From Bacteroidota bacterium (GTDB lineage Bacteria > Bacteroidota > Bacteroidia > AKYH767-A > OLB10): a stretch of 64,000 nucleotides of DNA. A program made the position numbers and the translations under genes. Position 1 is the stretch's first letter; every line of letters begins with the position of its first letter. Location of the stretch: contig JADKIC010000005.1 in the NCBI GenBank assembly GCA_016721435.1, positions 94,572-158,571 of the forward strand. Direction: 5' to 3'. This document shows, in pieces, positions 27,432 to 36,766 of this stretch. Below the pieces are notes generated by a model that was given only the letters and a program-made list of their open reading frames with translations, ran no database searches and was not told the origin of the DNA.

Positions 27432-29213
27432 CTATTCTGTTTTAATCAACTTCACCGTCTTCATTTCATCCCCCATTCGCACCAGCATGAAATACATTCC
27501 TTCTGCATTCTCGCTCATGTCAATAGAATATTGGTAATTCCCTTTCTCTGCATCCTTCTGTTCAGCTATTACCTGAATCAATTTTCCGGTGGCATCACGC
27601 AGCTCCATTCTCAAAGTACCCATTTCCTTCATTTCTACAATAGCATCAAAACGGCTACTAAAAGGATTTGGCTGTACTCGAACTGAAGCATTTGCATTCT
27701 CTGAATTATTGACTTTGGAAGCTACATTACCGGCCAACGCCAATACCGTGCAGTTATCAAATACAGTTAGGAATTTAGAACCGGTTTTTGCCCAGAAACC
27801 CGGATTCAAAGTATGAAAAGTACCCGCTCTCCAAACTACTTCTGAGCCGCTATTCATGACATAGGTGGTATTGTTGATCACTGAATTAGTTGCCAATACA
27901 TCCGCAAACTCTCCGTCGTCATGCGTCCAGGAAGGAAATGCTTTATTCGCCCCTGAAACCTCCAGGCCACTGATGGCCACACGCGATGCTTCACTGGCAC
28001 TTTCATTATCCGCTGAACCGGATGTCCCGGTTGAAACTCCGTTATAAGTTATAGCAGGATTCGAGAAATAGGCTACCCTGGTACATCCGGAAGCCCCACA
28101 GGCATCCGAATACGCCATTACTGTGCGATAGTTTCCTGTCACTGTCTTTCCATGCCCGTAAGCATACGGAGTGTTGGTATTGTCTACAAACACATCATGA
28201 CGGCAACCGTAGAGATGGCCATACTCATGAGGAAATGTAAGGTTACCCACGGCACAGGTACGGTCTGTTACACAAAATGCATCCGCGTATACAGAAACCG
28301 AAACGGCCCATGCTTCACCACAACCATTCGAGAGGCTATTCACCAGCAGATGGCAAAGATCCGCATCATAATAAGTGCGCCAGTCAAAAATGTCGTCCAT
28401 AATTCCATCTCCATTAGTACGAAAATTTGTTTTATCGGTGAACGAATTTCCGCTTTCTGCATAACTTGTTTCGAAGGCACATGCCAATTCCACCTGAAAG
28501 TTAACAGCACTGTTCGTGAAAGAAGTATTGTTGGCCTGAATACAAGATTCTGCAAAACCAATAGGATCTGCCAGTGCAGTACCAACATCATCCGTATAGG
28601 CAACGAGGCATCGTATTTTACAATTACCTGCTTCGGGAGAACCATCAAAAATAACTTCACCGGTTTCCGGATCAACATGCTCTCTCTCTTTTACTTTCTG
28701 CCCTTCTTTCAGCATATGCTGGTAACCTTCATCCGACTCATCCTGTGGAAAAGCCTGTACATTTAAATGAATTAAAATATGCTTATCCCCGGACAAAGGA
28801 TAAATCATATAGCTGTATTGATTATTTCCAATACGTGAAGTAATCATGCCATTGTGTTCGGTAACGATGAAATCACCGCCCGGTTCAAATTTTCCGGAGC
28901 CGGAAACCATCGAAACGAAACTTTGGGTATAGGTCATCTGATCAATCAGTAGATTGGAATGATCAGGCAATGATAAGGTTAAAGAGGTGCTCTTCTTGTT
29001 TATCAGAGAAGCATCTGCTTCTATATACCAGTACCCGACCGTTGTTTCGTCATGTATAAGTGCATTCGCATGATGCTGTTGTTTTTCTGTAAGCAGAGGA
29101 CGGTCAAGATAACGAATGAATTGTTGTGCAGAAACGATAGATACGTTTAAGATCAGCAGCAACATTATACATCCGCTAAACACCGGCTTCCTTACTTGTT
29201 GTTTGTTTTTCAT
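27432..29213 (-). CDS. Secreted metzincin zinc metalloprotease with T9SS domain
   Basis: 593 residues: signal peptide to VSAQ (about 30), a pro-domain (about 31-180), and a reprolysin-like catalytic domain. The zinc site is HEYGHLYGCRHD (three His ligands and the catalytic Glu), with the Met-turn YRTVMAYSDACG downstream, as in metzincins. After it come CGASGC and FSNPAITYNG pieces, a short adhesion-like module (NNTTYVMNSGSEVVWRAGTF), and a T9SS domain from VQPNPFSSRFDAIV to KLIKTE. An extracellular protease exported by T9SS; target unknown. Well preserved. Confidence 0.9.
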   Translation of the reverse strand: MKNKQQVRKPVFSGCIMLLLILNVSIVSAQQFIRYLDRPLLTEKQQHHANALIHDETTVGYWYIEADASLINKKSTSLTLSLPDHSNLLIDQMTYTQSFVSMVSGSGKFEPGGDFIVTEHNGMITSRIGNNQYSYMIYPLSGDKHILIHLNVQAFPQDESDEGYQHMLKEGQKVKEREHVDPETGEVIFDGSPEAGNCKIRCLVAYTDDVGTALADPIGFAESCIQANNTSFTNSAVNFQVELACAFETSYAESGNSFTDKTNFRTNGDGIMDDIFDWRTYYDADLCHLLVNSLSNGCGEAWAVSVSVYADAFCVTDRTCAVGNLTFPHEYGHLYGCRHDVFVDNTNTPYAYGHGKTVTGNYRTVMAYSDACGASGCTRVAYFSNPAITYNGVSTGTSGSADNESASEASRVAISGLEVSGANKAFPSWTHDDGEFADVLATNSVINNTTYVMNSGSEVVWRAGTFHTLNPGFWAKTGSKFLTVFDNCTVLALAGNVASKVNNSENANASVRVQPNPFSSRFDAIVEMKEMGTLRMELRDATGKLIQVIAEQKDAEKGNYQYSIDMSENAEGMYFMLVRMGDEMKTVKLIKTE

Positions 29214-29240
29214 AGCGTAAGAATTAAGGGTTTAACCGGT

Positions 29241-30937
29241 TTACTTATTGTTTTCAATCGCTGACATACGCACTTGCAATTTTTCATTTAATTCCTGCAG
29301 CTTGTCATTTTGTTCTTTTAATTGAATGATGTAGAGTGTAAGTTCTTCTACTTTCTCCACCAATTTGGTTTGCATTGCACCCAGATCCACACCACCTTGC
29401 TCTTCAATTTGAGAGGCGGAAGGAATGCCCGGTAAATGCTTATGCTGATTTATTTCTTTTTTCAATTGCTCGAGCGGCATCAATTCATATCCGTCAGCAA
29501 AAACATAATCCGGCCATGATGTTTCCAATTCCACACGCACTTCTTCAGCGATCAGTTTACCGCCAATGCAAGCTATAAATCCTGTAGCGCCACCTGTTGT
29601 TCCAACTCGAATTTGAGAGGTATATACTTTTGTAGGGAAATATCCGCCCCAATTGCCTTCCGCTGTTGCAGCACCACTGGCTGAGCCATAAACACCAATT
29701 CTTGTTCCGACCGTACTACCTGATGCCGTACCATATACGCCGTAAGCAGTGCCGGTGTACGTTGAACCAGACGCCAGACCTCTTAGGCCAACATAGCCGG
29801 ATTCTCCAAAAACTCCATAACCAATACCGGCACCACCGGAACTCTTTCCATAAACACCACGTCCATCACTTGTTGTGCTTGTATGCTCACCATAAATAGC
29901 GGCTGATACCGAGGATGCACTATCAGCAGAAGCATATACGCCATATATTTTTTTATTGTCAGGATTGCTGCCATCTACATTTAAACGTGCAGTACTTATT
30001 GTGCTGAATCCTACACCTACACTTCCATCTCCATTCACCTGAAAGCGATTAGAGCCTCCTTTATCTGCTTCTATAAACTGAAAGTCATTTGGTGAGCCGG
30101 CAGGAACCGTGATTTGCACAATATCATTTGCTGAAGCCGGTGCATTGGTGCGCCCAAAGTTGACAATCTGTCCTGAGCTTCCAACAACACTTGAAACCGC
30201 ATTCAATGCCCTTAATGCAGTTCCGGCCTGAATATCCAGAAAATAGCTTGGCGTAGTAGTTCCTATTCCCACCTGTCCGGTATTATCTACAACAAATCTT
30301 TCTCCATTGTTGAAAACACCCCAGTTACCTGTTGTCTGATCAAAAGATGTCCAGCAAGTTCCAACACCATTTACAGCATAACCATAAAATGGTTTTAATC
30401 CGGCCCTGATTGATTAATATACATTCCTCCAAAACCACTTGCATTAGGACTTTGAACTACAAAATTTGCCGACCCAATCATTGTAGATGTAGTTAAGCAA
30501 AAATTAGTTCCTGAATTAAAAATATTACTTCCAACCAATGCTGCTCCATCCCATTTGGAAACAAAGTTGGTCACATTCGCGCCTACCTTCGGGTCCAGCT
30601 CTGTAAATGAAGTAAGGTATCCTGCCAGCGCATGATCGCCCCAACCGAAAGCGGTATTCCAATCAGATGATGTACCGCCAGTAGCAGTAATTACCCCATT
30701 CACATGAAGCCTGGTTGAAGGTGTCTGTGTACCAATTCCGACATATCCATTGGTCTTGAGCAGCATCCTGACCTGATTATTGGTCTTAATTTTTAAGGGT
30801 TTATTATCGCTTGTTCCGATAAAATCCGTAGCGGAATTCGTACCGGCATTTCCTGTTAGCGACCAGCTTTGCGCATTGGTTTTGACGGAAAGTGCCATAA
30901 GACCTCCTGTCATCATCACTATTAAGAGCTTTTTCAT
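29241..30937 (-). CDS. Tail-fibre-like trimeric surface protein, one frameshift
   Basis: Signal peptide (MKKLLIVMMTGGLMALSVKTNAQ), then SWSLTGNAGT and KTNNQVRMLLKTNGYVGIGT, the repeated GIGTxTPxxxLxV beta-helix motif of phage-tail-fibre-like proteins, Gly-rich YGVYG repeats, and a C-terminal block WPDYVFADGYELMPL-EQLKKEINQHKHLPGIPSASQ followed by a coiled coil (VEKVEELTLYIIQLKEQ) that likely trimerises. The frame slips near 30400 (GGGCCGG, one base lost); between the two parts the missing frame reads GLKPFYGYAVNGVGTCWTSF. Corrected length is about 565. No T9SS domain. A paralogue sits at 35144. Confidence 0.82.
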
Positions 30938-31042
30938 AGTAGGTTGTTTAATTAGATTAGGGGCGAAAACTACTCATCATTTCCATTAGCGTCAACCCCC
31001 TAATGCGGTGAAAACTTATAACTCATTGATAGATATTTATGA

Positions 31043-31050
31043 TATTTTTG
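31043..31050 (+). promoter_or_regulatory. Possible -7 box
   Basis: TATTTTTG, 14 bp before the ATG of the MFS transporter gene; that spacing would leave a very short leader. No TTG at the ideal distance. Confidence 0.25.
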
Positions 31051-31063
31051 CACCTCCAATAAA

Positions 31064-32280
31064 ATGAACAGTTCAAAAACTCCTGCCCTCTCTTTTATTT
31101 TCATTACGCTGTTAATTGATATTATCGGATTGGGCATCATCATTCCGGTAACACCAAAATTAATCCAGGAATTAACATCCTGTTCCATCAGTGAAGCTTC
31201 AACATATGGCGGTTGGCTCATGTTCTCCTATGCCATTATGCAATTTCTTTTCTCTCCCGTTATTGGTGGCTTGAGCGATCGTTATGGAAGAAGGCCGGTG
31301 TTGCTTTTATCACTCTTTGGATTTGGACTCGATTACTTGTTTCTTGCTTTTGCACCCACTATTGCATGGCTGTTTCTTGGTCGTTTGCTGGCTGGTATAT
31401 TCGGTGCGAGTATCACTACGGCCACTGCATATATTGCAGATATCAGCACACCGGAAAAGCGTGCACAAAATTTCGGAATCGTTGGAATGGCATTTGGTAT
31501 CGGATTTATCATTGGTCCGGTATTGGGAGGTATGTTAGGACAATTTGGTTCACGTGTTCCATTCCTCGCTGCTGCCGGACTGACCTTTCTCAACTGGCTC
31601 TATGGTTTTTTCATTCTGCCTGAATCCCTCCCTTAGAAAATCGCCGGGCTTTCGAATGGAAGAGGGCCAACCCGATAGGATCGCTGAAAAATCTTGGACG
31701 CTATCCTGTGGTACTTGGTTTAGTAGCCTCATTGGTTTTTGTCTACATCGCAGCACATGCGGTACAGAGCACATGGTCTTACTTTACGATGGAACGTTTC
31801 AAATGGAACGAGGCTATGGTTGGATATTCGCTGGGGATGGCCGGCCTTTGTGTAGCGATTGTGCAGGGAGGACTTGTTCGTGTTATCAATCCCAAACTAG
31901 GGCCCAGCCGGTCCGTATATGTGGGGATGATGTTATATGCTATAGGTCTCGCCCTATTTGCATTCAGTACAAAAGGCTGGATGATGTTTGCTTTTCTGAT
32001 TCCCTATTGCCTGGGTGGAATTGCGGGACCTTCATTGCAAGGGATTATTTCCAATCAGGTGCCGGCAAATGAACAGGGAGAATTGCAAGGGGCATTGACA
32101 AGTCTCATCAGCATCACTTCGATCATCGGACCTCTCTTGATGACAAACCTCTTCGCTTTCTTTACGGGAGAAAATGCTCCTGTTTATTTTCCGGGAGCCG
32201 CATTTCTGGCCGGTTCACTATTGGTTATACTCAGCGGCTTCATGGCCTGGCGCAGTTTATCGGGAAGATTCCCGAAATAA
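31064..32280 (+). CDS. MFS drug/proton antiporter, TetA/TCR-like, one frameshift
   Basis: Twelve-helix exporter of the DHA1 group. Signature motif A is GGLSDRYGRRPVLLLSLFG between TM2 and TM3, and TM5 has GIGFIIGPVLGGMLGQFG (motif C). The N-terminal half resembles tetracycline-resistance TCR/TetA proteins. The frame slips at about 31633 (CCCTTAG, one base lost); the restored frame reads LENRRAFEWKRANPIGSLKN and joins the second half. Corrected length is about 405. Real substrate unknown: many such chromosomal homologues do not confer resistance. Confidence 0.88.
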
Positions 32281-32302
32281 GAGTTTACCACTGAGAAACT
32301 CT
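32280..32302. terminator. Weak hairpin between convergent genes
   Basis: Stem AGAGTTT / AAACTCT with a 9-base loop, followed by AATTTTTT on the plus strand, between the MFS gene and the LytTR regulator. Confidence 0.4.
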
Positions 32303-32305
32303 ACA

Positions 32306-33052
32306 CTAATTTTTTCCGCTCAAAAAAGATTTCACGTCCTCCATTCTTCGTCTTGAAACAGGAATGCGTACTCCATTTTTTAAAATCAGTTCTTCATTGT
32401 CAAGAGCAGTCACTTCCTTTGCATTTACCAATGAAGATTTATGAGACCGAAGAAAGCCGAAAGGTTGTAACATCTCTTCTACATCCTTCAACGTTTTACT
32501 CATGGTAAACTCTCTGCCATCTTTTGTATACACCAAGGTATAATTATTATCTCCTTTGCACCAGCTGATCTCACCGGGAGCTATAAAATAAATGCGGTTT
32601 CCGGTTTGCAATGATAATTTGAATCCCGTTTCATGACCACTTTTTACATTCTCGAACAATTGTTCATACAACTTTTGCATTTGCTCTAATGCTACGGGCT
32701 GTTCGCGGAAGCGCTCTACTGCTTTCTTTAACTCATCTTCCTGTACAGGCTTTAATAAATAATCCAATGCACTAAACCGTAAAGCTTTGATCGCATACTG
32801 ACTGAATGCCGTTGTAAAAATAACGGCGAAATTTCGCTCTTTTATTCTTTCCAAAAATTCGAAGCCATTGAGTTGCGGCATTTCAATATCGAGAAAGAGC
32901 AATTGCGGATGTTGTTCATTGATCAGCATCATCGCTTCAGCAGGATCAGAGGTAACCCATAATTGAGTTATATCCGGAATATACCTTTCTATGCTTTCGC
33001 GCAATTGTGTCAGCGATGCTTTTTCATCATCTAATATCAATGCTTTTATCAT
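32306..33052 (-). CDS. LytTR-family response regulator
   Basis: 248 residues: receiver domain (about 1-120) with acid pocket DDE (9-10 region), phosphoacceptor Asp55 in LLFLDIEMP, and KPVQEDEL Lys; then a LytTR DNA-binding domain (about 145-245: WCKGDNNYTLVYTKDGREF, FLRSHKSSLVNAKEVTAL, IPVSRRRM). It is the output partner of the histidine kinase ending at 33055, three bases upstream on the same strand. Confidence 0.93.
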   Translation of the reverse strand: MIKALILDDEKASLTQLRESIERYIPDITQLWVTSDPAEAMMLINEQHPQLLFLDIEMPQLNGFEFLERIKERNFAVIFTTAFSQYAIKALRFSALDYLLKPVQEDELKKAVERFREQPVALEQMQKLYEQLFENVKSGHETGFKLSLQTGNRIYFIAPGEISWCKGDNNYTLVYTKDGREFTMSKTLKDVEEMLQPFGFLRSHKSSLVNAKEVTALDNEELILKNGVRIPVSRRRMEDVKSFLSGKN

Positions 33053-33054
33053 AA

Positions 33055-35009
33055 TTATGTCAGTGGCAAAGTTAATTCTACAATGGTACCACTACTGTTT
33101 TCCTCCGGTACTTTATCTATAATACGAATGGTCTGATGATCCTCCAGCTTATACCGCAACAATTGCAACCTTTCTTCCGTAATTGCCATTCCTTTTGATA
33201 AATGTTTAGAAGTATTCACTTTCCTTTGTGCTGCCATCGCTCTGCCTATTCCATTGTCTTCAATAACACAGTGAATTTGGTTTTCATTTTCAACCATAAA
33301 AAAACGAATAGCAATTCTTTTATCATTTTCCTTAGTAGATAATCCATGCCAAACAGCGTTTTCTACGAAGGGTTGAATGACCAGTGAAGGTAATGAAATT
33401 TCTTCTTCGGCCGTATCCACATCACATGTAACCGAATAATCAAAACTTTCACCAAGTCGCATTTTCTCAAGAGACAGATACAGGTTAAGGAACTGAATTT
33501 CTTCTTCCAATTCTATAAACTGTCGGTCCGAAAAGTCCAGCACCTGTCTCAGTAACTTTGCGAATCGAAGGAGATAATCGCCTGCCTTTTCTTTTTCCCC
33601 CTGCTGCACAAGATGTAAAATCGAGTTCAGGCAATTGTAGATGAAGTGCGGATTCATCTGAGTACGCAACACTTTCAATTGCAACAGTTGATTGATGCGC
33701 AGAATCTCATCACGTTGATCTGTAAGTTGCCGGTTCAAATCATCGAGGGCTTTTATATGCTTCTTCTTATTCCGGTAGTTCTTCAAAACCATCGCGAGTA
33801 GAAAAACAACAAGATCATCAGGATACTTCCACCTATCAACTGACGATTCTTCTGACTTAGTTTTAGTGTCTGCAGATCATTTTCTGCTGTTAAGCGGGCA
33901 TTTTCCTCCTCCTTTATGGATGTTTGAAATTCCTTGTCTTTCTCAATCAGCAGTTCATCCGTTTGAAGTTTCCGCAGACTATCTTTTGCTTGTTCTAAAC
34001 GAAAATGATAGTGATAAGCGTCTTTATAATTCCCCGATGCAGCGTAGGCATCACTGATAAACCCGAGCAACTGCACCTGCAAATCCAGATCTTTATGTTC
34101 TTCATTGTATGCGAGCCCTTTTTTATATGTTTCGATCGCTTCTCCATGTCGACCGGAAGAGATGAGAATAAAACCGAGTGTATTATAATAATTACCGATA
34201 ATCAATGGTGTAAGGTAGGGAAGACTACTTTCTATCTCCCGCACTTGCTGCTCCGCCTCCTTCAATTTTCCCAACTCCAGCAAAGCCGCTGCCGAATTGA
34301 GCAACAGGTGGTTTCAAAGACTCTATTATCTGCTGTTGAAAATTTCCTGGCCATACTGTAGTAAAAAATAGCAGAATCATATTGATGAGTATGCACATAA
34401 TGGTAATTCGCGATACCTGAATAGGCAACAGAGAGCATCAGCGAGTCGCCATTAGCGAATTTTAATGCTACTTTTACGATAATTGAAACTATCATCGTAA
34501 AAATCTAGTGCGGTAAGATTTCTTGCAATCGTATTCGCGCAAAGACTTTTCCGAACAGGATCCTTCATCTCATGAGCCAGATTAAAAGCTTTTTGAAGCA
34601 ATTGATTCGATTCCTTTATTTTAAACTCATCAAAAAGGAATTTACTTTGCAGCATCAGGTATTCATAGTGCACCAGCCTGTCATTGCCCTCATAAACCGG
34701 AAGGGCATAAAATACAGATCGGGCAGAATCAGCATTTTTACTGCAATAAAGCAAATCCATTCTGAGCAATTGAATAAGTAAGCTGCGTTCCTCTTTTGAA
34801 GGATACCTTTGCCCCTCCAACGCAAGAAGAATTTGTCCGGCCTCATCACATCTATTTTTATAGATGGACATTTTCGCGTCCAGTAAAGCTTTGCTCCAAA
34901 GCAATTGTTGTTCACTTGGCTGATTCTCCGGCCCTGCTTTTGCGGAAAAAGAATGGGTTAAACTGAACAGGCTGAGGAAGAAAAGGAATAAAGAGACATT
35001 GATTTTCAT
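33055..35009 (-). CDS. LytS-type sensor histidine kinase with N-terminal TPR domain, frameshifted
   Basis: Signal peptide, a periplasmic stretch of TPR-like repeats (about the first 400 residues), one membrane helix (GGSILMILLFFYSR), a coiled linker (KALDDLNRQLTDQRDEIL), and a His_kinase/HATPase pair with phospho-His motif RTQMNPHFIYNCLNSI and G-box IEDNGIGRAMA. Four open segments (35009-34452, 34495-34262, 34304-33783, 33792-33055) overlap in different frames, and TPR homology continues across the joins, so it was one gene of about 650 residues with three slips. TPR-LytS sensors with LytTR partners are a standard Bacteroidota pair; signal unknown. Confidence 0.87.
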
Positions 35010-35116
35010 AACGCTGCGCAGTTCCCCAAATTACATAATATTTCGCCAGGCCTTACCGCTTTCTCAAACAAATTACCGTTCCCTAAATGTTAATGGTGAG
35101 TACCCGTTGGAGGGGC

Positions 35117-35124
35117 TATGTTTG
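35117..35124 (+). promoter_or_regulatory. Possible -7 box
   Basis: TATGTTTG, 20 bp before the ATG at 35144; no good TTG at -33. Confidence 0.35.
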
Positions 35125-35143
35125 AACTATAAATTAAACAGCT

Positions 35144-36745
35144 ATGAAAAACTTACTACTATTTACTGCATTAATACTGGCGTCGAACGCAGTCAATGCA
35201 CAGTCCTGGTCGCTCTCAGGGAATGCAGGAACCACCGCCTCACAATACATAGGTACCAGCGATAATCTTGACCTGCGTTTAAAAACGAATAATACTACAA
35301 GATTAACAGTAGGATCTACCGGAAAGTTGGGTATTAATACGAGTATTGATACGAAATACCGTCTACTTGTAGCTGATCAGTTACCGCTGGCCACCAGTCA
35401 AAACCTGATATATGGCTCAGTCACCGGCCGTTTCTCCAACTCCACCGGAACGCTCGCTGCAAATGGATACCTGGGAGCATTTTGTAATGCAACTTTAGGC
35501 ATAGGTACTTTCCCTACCGGTCTAAGATATGTAGGTGTGTTGGGTGTGAAAGAAGATGATAGCAGCGTTGGCGCAGGCGTTATGGGATGGAATAAAAACA
35601 CGAATGCAGGTAATACGCATTATGGTGTGTACGGTTTGGCATCAGGAATAAGTAGTGGAATATCGGCACTGACAGATCGGAATATCGGAGTGTACGGTTC
35701 TGCGATGGGTAGTTATAAAAATATTGGCGTGTATGGAAACGCTACAGGATCGGGAGATTGGGCGGCTTATTTTAACGGTCGTGGTTATTACTCGGGAAGA
35801 CTCGGAGTAGGAATTGAAGAACCTACCAGCATGTTTCACGTGAACTCAGGATCAGGTACCAGTCCATTTAGAGTAGCGGTGAATGGTACTACACGTGTGC
35901 TCATTAATGGTTCAGGAAATATGGGCATAGGCACGCAAACTCCGGGTGTAAAACTTCATATCAGCGGAACCGGTGAACTCTTACGTCTTAATGCCACATC
36001 CCCGGCTCTGACCTTCCATAACTCCAATGTAGCAAAGGCATTTCTGCAATGCGATCAGGGAAATCTGAACCTGGGCTTAAGTGCAAACAATTCGAGCGGT
36101 AACATGTACTTCTATGCTAACAATGTGGTGAGAATGGCCATGATGAATAACGGAAACTTTGGATTAGGTACTGCAAGTCCCACCGCGAAATTGCAAATTC
36201 ATACCAATGCCGAGGCGATCGGCTTAAGAGGACAAGATGCTTTTCTTCAGTTTTACAACAATAGCAATGTGGCGGTGAGTTTTATCCAGTCCACAACAAC
36301 TGATTTAAAGATTGGTACCGCATCCGGAAACACTTCCGGTGATCTGATCTTCAGAACAAATGCCGGTGATGCGCTCCGTATCAATGAAGATGGCGATGTG
36401 ATGATAGGCACAGGTTCTCCGGCAAGTGGCTATATGCTCTCTGTAGCAGGTAAGGTAATGTGCGAAGAGTTGCGCGTTCGTCTCGAAAACTCCTGGCCGG
36501 ATTATGTGTTCAGCGATAATTACAACTTGATGAGTATTGATGAGCTGGCGAAAAATGTTGAAGAAAACCATCATCTTCCCGGACTCCCTTCCGCTTCTCA
36601 AATAGAAGAAGAGGGCAGCTACCATGTTGGTGAAATGCAGCAAAAATTATTGGAAAAAGTGGAAGAACTTACACTCTATATCATTCAGTTAAATGACAGT
36701 AACAAAGCATTGAAAGCAGAACTGGATGCGTTAAAAAAGAACTAA
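35144..36745 (+). CDS. Tail-fibre-like trimeric surface protein, paralogue
   Basis: 533 residues, intact. Signal peptide to AVNAQ, then SWSLSGNAGTTASQYIGTSD as in the 29241-30937 protein, several GIGTxTPxxKLxI repeats (GIGTQTPGVKLHISGTG; GLGTASPTAKLQIHTNA), YGVYG-type Gly repeats, and the same C-terminal block (WPDYVFSDNYNLMSIDEL, HHLPGLPSASQIEEEG) ending in a coiled coil. Ends are conserved between the paralogues while the middle differs, as in fibre proteins that vary their shaft. The M4 protease gene follows after 21 bp. Confidence 0.85.
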   Translation: MKNLLLFTALILASNAVNAQSWSLSGNAGTTASQYIGTSDNLDLRLKTNNTTRLTVGSTGKLGINTSIDTKYRLLVADQLPLATSQNLIYGSVTGRFSNSTGTLAANGYLGAFCNATLGIGTFPTGLRYVGVLGVKEDDSSVGAGVMGWNKNTNAGNTHYGVYGLASGISSGISALTDRNIGVYGSAMGSYKNIGVYGNATGSGDWAAYFNGRGYYSGRLGVGIEEPTSMFHVNSGSGTSPFRVAVNGTTRVLINGSGNMGIGTQTPGVKLHISGTGELLRLNATSPALTFHNSNVAKAFLQCDQGNLNLGLSANNSSGNMYFYANNVVRMAMMNNGNFGLGTASPTAKLQIHTNAEAIGLRGQDAFLQFYNNSNVAVSFIQSTTTDLKIGTASGNTSGDLIFRTNAGDALRINEDGDVMIGTGSPASGYMLSVAGKVMCEELRVRLENSWPDYVFSDNYNLMSIDELAKNVEENHHLPGLPSASQIEEEGSYHVGEMQQKLLEKVEELTLYIIQLNDSNKALKAELDALKKN

Positions 36746-36766
36746 TTCCTTTTAATACGTAACTCC

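Noticed and set aside
31550..32072. Alternative frames over the MFS gene
   Set aside because: Shadows of the frameshifted transporter; membrane-helix composition fits only the merged frame.
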